A stretch of 64,000 bases of DNA from positions 62,001 through 126,000 of the forward strand of contig WBMW01005664.1 in the NCBI GenBank assembly GCA_013396635.1. The letters are read 5' to 3'. The translations under genes and the position numbers were made by a program. Positions 20,925-32,060 of the stretch are shown here, piece after piece; positions within the stretch are counted from its first letter, which is position 1, and each line of letters starts with the position of its first letter. The DNA is from Penelope pileata. Its lineage: Eukaryota > Chordata > Aves > Galliformes > Cracidae. The notes beneath the pieces were generated by a model. That model was not told where the DNA came from. It ran no database searches and saw nothing but the letters and a program-made list of their open reading frames with translations.

Positions 20925-22420
20925 TAGAATCATAGAATCATAGCATCATAGAAACACTAGGTTGGAAAGGACCTACAAGATCATCTAGTCCAACCGTCCT
21001 CCTATCACCATCCCTACCCACTAAGATACTAAATCATATCCCTTAGCACCTCATCCAGACGCTTCTTGAACAGCGCCAGGGACAGTGACTCCACCACCTC
21101 CCTAGGCAGGCCATTCCAGTGCCTGACCACTCTTTCAGAGAAAAAGTTTTTCCTTATATCCAGTCTAAATTTACCCTGGCGCAACTTGTGGCCATTTCCT
21201 CTCGTCCTGTCATTAGTTATCTGGGAGAAGAGGCCGACCCCCTCCTCACCACAACCTCCCTTCAGGAAGTTGTAGAGTGCGATGAGGTCTCCTCTGAGCC
21301 TCCTCTTCTCCAGACTAAACAATCCCAGCTCCCTCAGCCGCTCCTCATAAGACTTGTGCTCTAGACCCCTCACCAGTTTTGTTGCCCTTCTCTGAACACG
21401 TTCCAGGGCCTCAATGTCTTTCTTGTAGTGAGGGGCCCAAAACTGAACACAGTACTCGAGGTGCGGCCGCACCAGAGCTGAGTACAGGGGGATGATCACC
21501 TCCCTGCTCCTGCTGGTTACACTATTTCTAATACAGGCCAGGATGCCATTGGCCTTCCTGGCCACCTGGGCACACTGTCGGCTCATGTTCAGCCGAGCAT
21601 CAACCAACACCCCCAGGTCCTTTTCCTCTACACAGTCTTCAAGCCAATCTGCCCCAAGCCTATAGCGTTGCATGGGGTTATTGTGGCCAAAGTGCAGGAC
21701 CCGACACTTGGCCTTATTGAACCTCATCCCATTGACCTCAGCCCAGCTATCCAGCCTGTCCAGATCCCTCTGAAGGGCCTCCCTACCCTCAGGCAGATCG
21801 ACACATCCTCCCAACTTGGTGTCATCTGCAAACTTACTGAGGGTACACTCAATCCCCTCGTCTAGGTCATCAATAAAGATATTAAACAAGATGGGCCCCA
21901 GTACCGACCCCTGGGGGACACCACTCGTTACGGGACGCCAGCTGGACTTGACTCCATTAACCACTACCCGCTGGGCACGGCCCTCTAACCAGTTCTCTAT
22001 CCAGAGAAGAGTGTACCTGTCCAGACCACAGGCCGCCAGTTTCGCCAGGAGAATACTGTGGGAGACTGTGTCAAAGGCTTTGCTGAAGTCTAGGTAGACT
22101 ACATGAACAGCCTTTCCCTCATCTACCAGTCTGGTCACCCAGTCATAGAAGGAGATGAGGTTGGACAAGCACGACCTGCCTTTCGTGAACCCATGCTGGC
22201 TGGGCCTGATCCCCTGGTTGCCATGCACGTGCCGTGTGATCTCCACCAAGATGATCTGTTCCATAACTTTCCCTGGGACCGAGGTCAGGCTGACAGGCCT
22301 GTAGTCCCCCGGATCTTCCTTACGGCCTTTCTTGTAGATGGGTGTCACATCGGCAAGCCTCCAATCTTCTGGGACCTCTCCAGACAACCAGGAATGCTGA
22401 TAGATGGTAACAATCTTCCT
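20925..22420 (-). mobile_element. CR1 LINE, 5'-truncated, young-looking copy
   Basis: Reads on the minus strand from a point within the ORF2 reverse transcriptase down to the terminal ATGATTCTATGATTCTA repeats at 20925-20950. About 1.5 kb of a full element of roughly 4.5 kb is present. Similarity to CR1 fades near 22420, just upstream of the segment read as IYQHSWLSGEVPEDWR. The coding part is uninterrupted and no target-site duplication is visible, as is usual for CR1. The copy at 48030 is from the same subfamily. Confidence 0.95.
21029..22387 (-). CDS. CR1 ORF2 C-terminal part: reverse transcriptase domain, truncated at the 5' end
   Basis: The 452-codon frame holds the RT core of a CR1-clade LINE in order: HVVYLDFSKAFDTVSH (first catalytic Asp) at about residues 94-109, TSGVPQGSVLGPILF at about 169-183, and FADDTKL (catalytic FADD box) at about 206-212, followed by the thumb and C-terminal region (LVRPHLEYCVQFWAPHYKKD; RTRGNGHKLRQGKFRLDIRK). 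No frameshift or stop interrupts it. The N-terminal endonuclease and the first RT motifs are missing because the insertion is 5'-truncated. The first codon of the frame is TTG, not ATG, so no natural start is present and this copy cannot make a full ORF2 protein. The intact frame implies recent insertion or a slow substitution rate. Confidence 0.95.
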   Translation of the reverse strand: MSGEVPEDWRLADVTPIYKKGRKEDPGDYRPVSLTSVPGKVMEQIILVEITRHVHGNQGIRPSQHGFTKGRSCLSNLISFYDWVTRLVDEGKAVHVVYLDFSKAFDTVSHSILLAKLAACGLDRYTLLWIENWLEGRAQRVVVNGVKSSWRPVTSGVPQGSVLGPILFNIFIDDLDEGIECTLSKFADDTKLGGCVDLPEGREALQRDLDRLDSWAEVNGMRFNKAKCRVLHFGHNNPMQRYRLGADWLEDCVEEKDLGVLVDARLNMSRQCAQVARKANGILACIRNSVTSRSREVIIPLYSALVRPHLEYCVQFWAPHYKKDIEALERVQRRATKLVRGLEHKSYEERLRELGLFSLEKRRLRGDLIALYNFLKGGCGEEGVGLFSQITNDRTRGNGHKLRQGKFRLDIRKNFFSERVVRHWNGLPREVVESLSLALFKKRLDEVLRDMI

Positions 22421-22879
22421 AAAGGTTATTGGAAATTTGGTGCAGGGAATTCAGGGTGCTTGCAAACCAATAGGACTGTATGTACCCTAGATAACATTAA
22501 AACATGCACTACAATCCATATTGCATGGAGTCCCTGGAAAAGGCCTCAGTAATGGCTTGCAAATCATGCATTACCAATAAAATAAAATAAAATAGCAATT
22601 AAAAGAAAAGCATCAGTCATTCTTTTTGGAGCATAAAATGAAAGAAGTGGGAAATCAAGGCCTAGAATGGTGAGTCATACACGCATTAATAGACAACATA
22701 ACCCTGGTTTTTGAGGTTTTATTCTTTTCTTCATGACTTTTATTAAAATGCCTTGGCACGCTTCAACATTGGCACTGACAGAGGCTGCTGCTTACAGTTT
22801 GGTATTGAATGCTACCTTTCAAACAGCAACTTTACTGATTGGAAAACATAGGAACCTCTTTCTTTCTTTTCCATGTTAG
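22421..22879. other. No gene seen; AATAA repeat
   Basis: A pentanucleotide (AATAA)n run lies at 22576-22594. Nothing else is supported. Confidence 0.5.
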
Positions 22880-23028
22880 TGTCATTATCTGTGCACGAAT
22901 CTTGGATTGCCGACTGCATGCATTTCAGAGAAGCTTTGGAATATTTCACTGGCAGCAGAACCAGACTTGACATCTGTAGAATTTTCTGTGCTCCCCTCTG
23001 CAATGATTTCCCCCTATCAGTTAATTCA
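22880..23028 (+). CDS. Weak candidate exon, gene unidentified
   Basis: The acceptor tract CTTTCTTTCTTTTCCATGTTAG is very strong; the donor AATTCA|GTGAGG is fair. Phase 0 (EPDLTSVEFSVLPSAMISPY) and phase 1 (HESWIADCMHFREALEYF) are both open throughout the 149 bp, and the minus strand is open too, so no frame is favoured. No family is recognised. Confidence 0.23.
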
Positions 23029-25620
23029 GTGAGGAACTGGTACTACACAGGAAGATAATATTTTCCTACTTATGTCATTGATACATATACAAAGGTTATC
23101 TGAGAATTTTTTTGGAAAGCAATAACAAAAAACTCATCCCTAGATCCTAAGAAACTGCTATGTTCCATGAAATTTCACAACCATGGCCCAGAATATCACA
23201 GACAAAATCTCCCCATCCATTCTAGCAATGTAAAAGGCTGGAGAACAGGATTTAATTTACCTGTCTATAAGTAATCCAATCAAGCCCTTGCAGTCTCAGC
23301 AGGATGTGTGAGAACATCTAGAAGGCAAATAGGTGGATTAGCCCTATATTCTGGCACATGATGGGCACTGAGGAAATGAACAGAGGGGTTATGAAGTGAA
23401 GAAATGATTGGGTGGTGTACAGTGGATTAGCTACCAGACGAGCTGTTTTTTCCTGCATCTAGAGTAACTAGCTCTTGTGCTGCATCTCCTCATCTGCACT
23501 CAGGGTGCACCAGTCATAGCTGAGTCTGGGCTGTGAAGGTCTGGCTCCCAAAATCTGTGTGCAAGCCTGACGTTTTCCTGTGCATTAAACACATTCAAAT
23601 AGCACGTGGTACTCTGGATGCTGTCTTCCATGCCTTCCCTTCTCATCTCCCCAGTTCATACTGATATGTTATTGAGAAAAATGGAAAAGAGGAAAACATT
23701 TCAAATTACTTAATAAGAAAAAGAAACTCTGAAAAAGTTTTCCTTGCATCTCTAGTCCACAGAAAACAAACTCACTAATGGCACTGTAGCTGCAAGCACT
23801 TTTGCCTGCTCACTTGTAAGGGCACCCTAGAGAGTGCAGAGTGCTCTCCATGGGTAGAACATATGCCTGCTCAGATCTGGGCTCCTGTGGTGGAAGGGAG
23901 TGAAAAATGATCAGAAACAGAGAGGTCTAAATCTCAAACAGCTTAGTCTTTTTGGTGTGTTTGTGTGTGTAAATCCACAAAACCATCAGCATTCTACTCA
24001 GCCCTTTTTTGAGCAAATTGTCAGTGAGAGATGCTTTGTACTATGACTTTGTATCTCAAATTTTATATTCATGCATGTGATATGGTGGGATCCATGCCTT
24101 GAGGGCTATCTCAGATGTCCCCTGAGGTACTGGAAACTGTTCTTGCAACAGTCAGAGCCCGTGGAGACTGGTGTCATCTGGGTCAAAGCGCACTGCAATC
24201 TGCTTGCCTGTAGCCGTGGTTTGCTGTCCCAGTGTCATTGTGGCTGGGCTGGCGAGTAGTTTGGAAGATCACTGCTACTGTGTTCTGCTTGTGCTCAGAG
24301 TTGGCTGAACTGAGACAGGGGATGACCTCGTGTACTGCTGTGCTGCGGCTCCGTGGGGTGGTAGGGCCCATGATGTGTGGGGCTGACAAGCAACTGAGGA
24401 GAAACTGCTGTACCTGGCCCTCTGTGCCAGGAGCAGCACATGTGGCTATGAGCATCAGCTCTTCTGGAGATGGCTGGGATGTTAGGGAAATCAAGTCACT
24501 CACGCAGCAGCATGTGCTATGCAGAAAGCTAGGACCTTACTTTTTATCCAGCTTGCTCAAAAAAACACTTGCTCTTTCATGAAAGCATTCTCACCTGCCC
24601 CCTTCCTTCCCTGGGAGTGCATATCAGAAACTTGGTGGATATGGGGAGAAACCTCATTGTGTTAGCAGGAGTGGTAGTTGCTGACACGGAGTCATTCTGA
24701 AGGAGCAGCATCTTGTTTGTTGATTCTGAGTTTGTCCTTTCCAGCTACAGAACAAATCAATCTCATGCTGTGTAGCTGTTGAGGTGAGACACTCCAGTGT
24801 AATACATGAATGCAACTTTATATATGAAAATAGCATACCTTGAAAATCAATTTCATGCCAAAATGGGGGTGTTGATCATTTTTACCTATTATATTTGTAC
24901 TTAAGGCACTAAAGACCAAACCACACTATGTAATTTGGCGAGCATTGGTCTACTGCATGTACATATAGCCAGTTAATTATACATTGTAGTGTGCAATGCT
25001 AAATGTACTGCTCAGGTCATGTAAGTGCTGATAGCCTTTGTTACAGGCTGCAGGATGGCATTTGTATTACAAGATTAAGATTAATCCACAAAATTAAGAC
25101 AGGTTCACAACTGCTGCAATTGGTTTTGAAATGATTTATGGAAAATGTATTATGTAATTTTCCTCAGTAATGATATTGTACCTCCTTCCTTTATACTGCA
25201 TAAAACATTTCAGGGCAGGGTGTGTGAATGGGGTTATATCATTACTGTGTAGCAGCATATCTTCAACAAGAGTGAGAAAATTATGCTGAAACTGATAGGC
25301 TTGTGATGGTCAGGCTGGGAAGCAGTCTTGTATGCAAGAAGAAAAGGAGACTACATCTTTGGCATTCTTGAGCTGTAGGACAGGTTGTAAATTTAACCCT
25401 TTGAAGCCTTACCTGTATAAAAACATAATGAGTGATTATTGTGTATGAGGTATCTGCAGGAAAAAAAGCACACACTGAAAATTATATATTTACCTAAATG
25501 CAAAGCAAACTCATCTTTAGTTGTGCCAATCTTGTTTGGTAGCCACAGTGAAAGATATGTTATTTGGAGGGAAGCTTTACCTTCAATGGTTATTCCACCT
25601 GATTAAGCTGCAGATATTAG
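23029..25620. other. No supported gene
   Basis: The more GC-rich part 24060-24500 carries overlapping frames on both strands (24071-24259 plus, 24183-24503 minus, 24232-24582 plus). One starts after TTCTTGCAACAG at 24150 (SEPVETGVIWVKAHCNLL) but ends at a stop without a donor or poly(A) signal. Nothing else is supported. Confidence 0.4.
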
Positions 25621-26137
25621 ATGAAGTTCTCCATCCAGGCCTGGGACCCCCAGCTCAAGAAGTACATGGAGCTGTTGGAGCAGGCACAGAGGAGGTCCAT
25701 GAAGATGCTCAGAGGGCTGGAGCACCTCTCCTATGCAGACAGACTGAGGGAGCTGGGTTTGTTCAGCCTGGAGAAGAGAAGGCTGTGGGGAGATCTCATT
25801 GCAACCTTCCAGTACTTAAAGAGAGCTTATAAGCAGGAGGGAGAGTGACTTTTTACACAAGCAGATAGTGATCTGATGAGGTGAAATGATTTTTTACTGA
25901 AAGAGGGGAGGCTTAGATTAGAAGTTAGGAGGAAATTCTTTGTTCAGAGGGTGGTGAGGCCCTGGCACAGCTGCCCAGAGAGCTGTGGATGCCCCATCCC
26001 TGGAGGTTCTCAAGGACAGGTTGGATGGGGCCGTGGGTAGCCTGAGCTGGTAGGAGGCAGTCCTGCCCATGGCAGGGGACTGGAGCTGGATGGGCTTTAA
26101 GGTCTCTTCCAACCCAAACCATTCTGTGATTCAATGA
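25621..26137 (+). mobile_element. CR1 LINE fragment, about 520 bp, 3' end complete
   Basis: Starts in the ORF2 C-terminal coding region (CCAGGCCTGGGACCCCCAGC; residues SYADRLRELGLFSLEKRRLW) and continues through CACAGCTGCCCAGAGAGCTG and GGTTGGATGGGGC to ACCATTCTGTGATTCAATGA. Frame is lost after KRAYKQEGE by a stop and indels, so the copy is dead. Different subfamily from the 20925 copy. Confidence 0.95.
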
Positions 26138-26756
26138 AGGTAGATGTTTTGATGGTCTCTGAACAAGCAAAGATGCTGCGCTTGCACACACACCATGGAT
26201 GACGTCCAGCAGCGCACTTTGCATTCACTCCACCAGTAGTTAAGTAGTTATCATTACTAACAAAACTGTTCTTTATTTAGTGGGTCCTTAATATCTTTTG
26301 TTAAGGATCACACTTCCAGTTCATATTCTTTACAGAGACAGCAGACCTCTTTCCTTGATGACTTGCATGACAGAAATACAGTGCAAGTACTAACTCGTAG
26401 ACCCCTGAAACAGAAAGTTCACACTGAAGGGCAGTGGTGGCTCAGCTGCAGCAGAGACAAGGGAAGTCTGAATGTTAGATCTCCCATCTACTGGAAGAGG
26501 AGCATAGCTCAGTGTTGTGTTGCACAAGTCACTTATAGAGTGTTTGCCTCCTGTGGCTGCAGCCTAAGCATCTTGGTAAGACACACCTGTGATCACTGGA
26601 TACCTACCTCCATGAACAATCACAAAGAGTGTCCTTGGGCTTTTAGCTCATTTGTTGCCCTGCTTTGCCATTTTGGATTACTACATGAAGGAAAACCTGC
26701 TCGTGGTGTGACTTTCTAAAGTCCTGACAGATGATTCCTGTTCACTGTCCCTCCAG
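26138..26756. other. No supported gene; one long open interval with a donor
   Basis: A plus-strand frame at 26363-26719 contains AGCATCTTG|GTAAGA at 26574, with an acceptor-like GCATGACAG at about 26370. The product (for example RRPLKQKVHTEGQWWLSC) is not recognised and the acceptor tract is poor. Confidence 0.35.
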
Positions 26757-26843
26757 ACTTTGCTCCTCAAACGAAGGTCGAAGTGTATACTCTAAAGTAT
26801 ATGCTGTCCATCACTGCAGTGCTTTCTTCTATCTTGCCTGCAG
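26757..26843 (+). CDS. Candidate internal exon, gene unidentified
   Basis: The acceptor TGTTCACTGTCCCTCCAG and the donor CCTGCAG|GTATTC bound 87 bp. Phase 1 in, phase 1 out is open (APQTKVEVYTLKYMLSITAV); phase 0 stops early, and phase 2 is also open. It joins in phase to 15480-15596. The peptide could be a membrane-proximal or transmembrane-like hydrophobic piece. No family is recognised. Confidence 0.3.
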
Positions 26844-29754
26844 GTATTCATCCTTGTACAAAACTAGAAGCCTCAGACTAATAACTTTGGAATATTAATG
26901 CGAGAAAACTCTAGAGACTTCCTCAGAATTAAATGAGCTCTCCAGGATGATCAATCTGCAGGTCTCTATTTCCATCTGTTCTTATTCTCTCTAGTGGATT
27001 TCATTTGGCCCTGGTGACTTCCCTTCCTATGATTATTGTTCTTTGCCGGGTATGAGGTTGTTGCTGTGCTGCTAATATCTGAAGGCATGGCGGTGTGCGA
27101 TGGTGGCATACCTGATTGTGCCTCCTGCTCTATTCCTCATCACTCTGACCTCCTTCCTACAGTGCCTTTGTTCCTTATAAGATTTGGAAAATTGTTTTTC
27201 TGTCTCTTCTCTACTACTAGATAACTGGCTGAGGGTCTGAGAGAATTGATGTACAGTTTCTCTGGGGAAAACAAAGCCAATACTGTTTCTAAAAGCCAGA
27301 GATCCCACAGAGCATGAAATCCTCCTTCTCCATTGCTTCATGAATGCAAGCCTGGTTTGAGTTTCGCACAAACAACATTGCATTTGGAGAAATTTTTGCT
27401 GGTTTTCTTTTTGTGCATATTAGGACACAAGACACTCTGAAGACAGTTGAAGTTTTGGCAAACTTTGTGTTGAGCTTTACTGTACAGTCACATTTCCCCC
27501 TCTTCATGTATAGGCAAGATTACAGCAAGACCCCTGCAAATTTAAAAATTTTAGTTTGTACTCAGTCGTCAATATCCTTTTTCTGATCCCTTCAGGTATG
27601 TAACGAGTTCTCAGCATCAGAATCAGTCACATTACAAAATATTGCATGGGAACACAGGAGACTGAGAGCTGGTGGTCATGAAGTAGTGTGCAACTGTGCC
27701 TTTTTCCTCTAGACAGAAAAAAATATGGGGGGGTCCTAGACTGCTTCTCTGCCATCTCACATTGTCATTTTAAGCCAAAATTGTTCGTGCATCCTTGGCT
27801 GCTGTTGCTTCAAAGGGTTGTGCCTTGAAGCAGACATTGCAGATGAAGACTTATTGGTACAGGTTAGATGACTTAAACCTAGAGGTAACCCTTGTAATTT
27901 AGGACTGAGACACAGTGGCAACACGTGTAGTGAAGACATCATGGCCTTGTAGCTATCATCTGTGATACAGGCATTTGGACGTACACCTCCAGCATGTGAA
28001 TTAATCAATGCCTTTCACGAATATGAAATTCTTTTTTTAAGTGGTGGAGTGCTATTGGCCTGGAGTGGTTTGGAAGTTCAGTTCCTGTGTTATTTTTCCT
28101 TATCCAGTCCACATCAGCAAACAAACCTCCCAACAACAGCATTTCCCTCACCCCTTGCCTTTTCTCTTACAGCCCTGTTCCTGGTGGGAGGATGGGCTCC
28201 TTCTGGAGCTTCTCTGAGCTCCTCTAGTGAGCTTGTTGGAGTCAATCACAAGTGACATTTTTTGCCTGTTTCATTCTGTTTCCTCGCACAATGACTTGGA
28301 CTGCAGTGTGTTAAAAGCTGAAAGGAAGCTGAACAGAAGAAGAGGGAAATCAGAATTAAGAGGATTATGAAGCTGACTGATTTTCTGAAATGAAATTGGC
28401 AAGTTGGTGTATTTCCTGACAAAATCGCAATACACTGCTTAAGTCATACGTGTAGCAGACTTTTGCAGCTTTCAGATGTTCTGTATTAACTGTTTGCTTA
28501 GGTCTGACTGTAACTGTCAAGTCCGTCATGTTTTGCATGCCTTTGGAAAGTGTCAGCCCCTGTAACACTGAGTCTGGTACCAGGATGGTCACGAACAGTG
28601 ACTCTGTGGGTTGTATTAGTGCAGTTCATATCCTTAAAAATAGAGTAAGCCTGAAAGGCAGAACATAACTGCTGTACATCAACTGCAAAAGGCACCTGGA
28701 GTACTTCGTATCATCCACTTCATAGACTCCCTTTATGAACAGAAGGATACTTAAAGAATTAATGTAGGTCTGAGTCATCCTATGAGATCCATTGCTGACT
28801 TCTTGTTTGACCCTGAGCAGGCTCATTATCAAGTTATAGGACATTTGCCTGTCCACAGTAATTTCCTTTCTGTGAATGTGAGTCAATTTGAACAAGATAG
28901 ATTTTTCTTCTGTAAGGGCTAGTTGAAACTAAATGCTCATCTGGTTTCCACACACTAAAAGAAAACACTCAAATTGTGATTACCATGGAATAGCAGAATC
29001 ATGCTCAGATTTTGGAGTCCTTAATCTGCCTGCTCACCAAAAAGTAAGGAAATGATAACAGCATCACACCTTAAAAATGTGTCATGGGATGATGAGGAAG
29101 AAGGCAATTTACAGTTAATTTTATGTGCATAAATACCTAGGAATGCCATATGCAACCCAACTAACATTTTCTCTCCTAAGCCCTATTTCACACAGTGGCT
29201 GCTACCAGGAGCTCTGGTTTAATTTACCTGGAGAGGAATTCTCTTCCTAAATTCACAGTGGTTCACGCTGTTACTGAGTGGGAAGGAGTCCGAACAGCAA
29301 AATGGCTAAACTTGCTGATGAAAAGACTACTGCAGGTAGCTTGAGACAGTTGTGCAACATGACAGTAAATTACATTCATTGTTGATGGCTGCAAGGGAAT
29401 ACAAATCGGATGGAACAAATTAATCTCCTTATATACATCAATGGCTTCTGAATTAGTTGTCATCTCCCAGGGAGCAAAATAAGCCATGGGCTGCATTGTG
29501 GAAGCTCAATGAAGATGTCTGCTCAATTTGCAGCATCAGTCAGAAGTTAATAAGCTGTTGAACAGCTTTAAACTGAGGCTAGGGAATGCCACCGCAGCAG
29601 TGCTCTGCACTACGTATTTTCTGGACGGGACCCTGATGCTTTTGGTACAGCTCTGTTTTTGGCCCTTCTCCTGAGCCCTCTTAAAAACAGAAAAGTCAAA
29701 CACCTGAGCAGAAATTGAAGAGAGATTTCAGAATGTGGATGTGGATGGACATGG
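26844..29754. other. No supported gene; two acceptor-like sites
   Basis: Very strong acceptor-like tracts occur before 27599 (TTTTTCTGATCCCTTCAG) and before 28172 (CCCTTGCCTTTTCTCTTACAG). Each is followed by 20-40 open codons to a stop, but no good donor or poly(A) signal. Minus-strand frames at 28365-28895 overlap with no splice support. Confidence 0.4.
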
Positions 29755-29859
29755 ACATGACACTTAGGGACATGATTTAGTGGTGGATTTTGTACTGCTA
29801 TGCTGATGGCTGGACTTGATAAAGTCTTTTCCAACCTGAATGATTCTATGATTCTGTGA
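29755..29859 (+). mobile_element. Old CR1 LINE 3'-end fragment
   Basis: CACTTAGGGACATGATTTAG, GGCTGGACTTGATAAAG and TTCCAACCTGAATGATTCTA match the terminal part of the older CR1 type whose consensus has a 'cacttagggacatggtttagtggtgg' region. About 105 bp remain. Confidence 0.85.
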
Positions 29860-30909
29860 CAGGTAACAAAAGTTGGCTGAGTTTTTAGTTGTCTTCCAAG
29901 TAAAAGTTGTGCAGGGGCCGCTTCTTCACACCTCGTCTATAAAGGGCCTGCAGCTTCAGTCTACAGCTACCTCTGGAGTGGCACAACCTCCCCTGTGACC
30001 ACTACAGAAAAACAGACTCAATGCTGAGGTGCACAGGTCACCACAGCCTCATCATCTGTGTGAGACTGGTGCATCTGGGGGACGATGAAGCACCAAAGAC
30101 AAGATGTAACCCCCCTTTTTTTGGTACATGTTATCATGTATTTTGTTGCACTTTTCCTCTGAAGCAGCATTCTTTGGTTCCTACAGAATGCTAGCAAGAG
30201 CTATTTTGACAGTTCTTGTCTTCTTCTCATTCTGTGTACTGCAACTTAATTACAGTCTTTCTGGGAAACCTATGGGCTTTGCAACTGGATGTTCTCTCCC
30301 TGTTCTCAGTCTTCAGTTATTTTCTGGCTGTCAATCAAAAGGAATAGATTAATCTAATTTTTTTTTCCAACTTCATTTTATTTGAACACAGAGAACATAA
30401 GCTATCAGGTAAGAAATAATATGAAGCCTAAAAGTTAAAGGTTGAAATATTCTCACTCTGGATTAAAGATTACAATGTAATGCCAGTACAATGGCAAGCT
30501 AAGAAGGGGGAAAGTTAACGAACTGTGAAATAAAACTATGCAGTTAGAGAGTGCTCAGTCTATTACTGACAGCTCTTGATTGCAGAAATAATTGTCCATT
30601 TCAGAAGGTGTTCCTTTCCTTCCTACTGAATAGATCAGATCCCTGGAAGTATCTGCTTAAGCATGCCAGATCGAGTCACTTTGGAAAACCACTGGCATAA
30701 TAAGATAGTTGATTTTCATTCATTTATTTTTTATGGATTTTTAGTTAACACTATTGGAGAAGAGCAGCTTTGCTAGCAGACATTGTTGGAGTAGGTTATG
30801 CTAAATAAACATTGAATTTCATGTCTGATATCAACAAGGCTGAATGCCCTGAAATCCATGGGATTTTAGTATGCTCAGCTCTCTTCAGGGAGAAGGCTGT
30901 GGCATTTTG
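29860..30909. other. No gene seen
   Basis: Nothing supported; AT-rich with a T-run near 30115 and 30359. Confidence 0.45.
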
Positions 30910-30997
30910 TGGTGGCCCTGCCTGTGGCAGGGGGGTTGGAACCTGATGATCCTGGGGGTTCGTTCCAACCCGGGCCATTCCATGATTCTATGATTTT
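30910..30997 (+). mobile_element. CR1 LINE 3'-end fragment
   Basis: GTGGCCCTGCCTGTGGCAGG, GGTTGGAACCTGATGATCCT and CGTTCCAACCCGGGCCATTC run into ATGATTCTATGAT. The last 90 bp of a CR1 in + orientation. Confidence 0.93.
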
Positions 30998-31847
30998 TCA
31001 TAAAATTAGAAATGGTGGTGGGAAGGAAGGTCCATGGCATAGTGCTGCCTGAAGCAGGACTGCTGCCAGTGTGATGCCTGTCTCGGTCTGACTGAGCATT
31101 CAGAGCCCTTCAGAGCCTCCAAGAGTGAGATTCCACAGCAGATCTGTGTTATGTATTTCAGTGTTGCACTAATTTCTGCTACTCCTTTTTTTTTTTTTTT
31201 TGGTAAAGACTAGAAAAAATCAGTCTATCTCATTTAAAAAGAGTGTACTTTGCAATTTTATTCTTCTTTTGCTCATTTAGCATATATAGAATCCCATTCT
31301 CTCCTTATATATCTACCTGTCCAGTTCAGTTGCTTCTCCATAGGCATGGTTCCAATTTTCTGAGCCTGCGTTATTCTCATGTGATGCATCACTACTTTTC
31401 AGTCAGACTTTTGGGTTCACAGAGAACACAAAATTCAAGTACCTGTGTAGCATGAAGCTAGCACCTGGGCTGTGACCCTCACACCTGTGTCTGTGGTTTG
31501 TGGAAAATGCAGACATGAGAAATACAAAAGCCCTGCCCCTGTGGAGACCCACAATGATGCTGACTCATTGCTAGCAGAAACATGACTTTGTTTTGTTGTA
31601 TTTTCAAGCTCATCTTGATCAAGGCACAAAGATTTGCCCTCATGCTTTGTACTGCTCTGACCGTTGAAAGAGCCCAAGAAGATGCCCATGGTACATGGTG
31701 GCCATAGGGAGATCTCTCAGAGTCTTCTCTGTGTTGATGTTTCTGGACAGGGTTTGCTCCTTTCGAAAGGGATTGTGCTTCAGGATGCCCCTTGCCTTTC
31801 AGAGGGCTCTGCAGGGCCCTGTAGAAGACGGAGCCTCTTGTGATTAC
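30998..31847. other. No supported gene; T16 tract at 31186-31201
   Basis: Two long minus-strand frames (31435-31689 and 31479-31907) overlap; the second includes the neighbouring candidate exon and its downstream sequence. No family recognised. Confidence 0.4.
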
Positions 31848-32060
31848 CTGCAGTGGACACGGGTGGCATAGGCCACGAGCCTCCAGCCGATGCTGTGCTG
31901 CTGGCACCTGTGTGTGAACTGCAGTGCTGCCCCTTTCCAGAGGGAGACTGTGGAGTGTCCTTCTTCTTCTTGCACCTTATGAAGCACCCCCAGCCACTCT
32001 GATGGACTTTTCCCTCCCACCTCCATCTTAATGCTGCTTCACAGTCCTCCAAGGTCCTTC
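31848..32060 (-). CDS. Candidate coding exon on the minus strand, gene unidentified
   Basis: On the minus strand a strong acceptor tract (CCATCCCTCTGCCCTTCACAG) precedes the interval, and CACTGCAG|GTAATC follows it. The 213 bp are open throughout in phase 1 in, phase 1 out. A second frame starts at an ATG in fair context (AAGATGG, 32026) and is open for 60 codons to the donor (MEVGGKSPSEWLGVLHKVQE), so it could be a first coding exon. The interval is more GC-rich than its surroundings. Which frame is used, and whether any is, cannot be decided here. Confidence 0.3.

Noticed and set aside
21066..22552. Plus-strand frames of 60-150 codons inside the large CR1
   Set aside because: Shadows of the minus-strand reverse transcriptase frame.
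24071..24582. Overlapping frames in a GC-richer stretch
   Set aside because: Open on both strands, no donor or poly(A) signal, no recognisable product.
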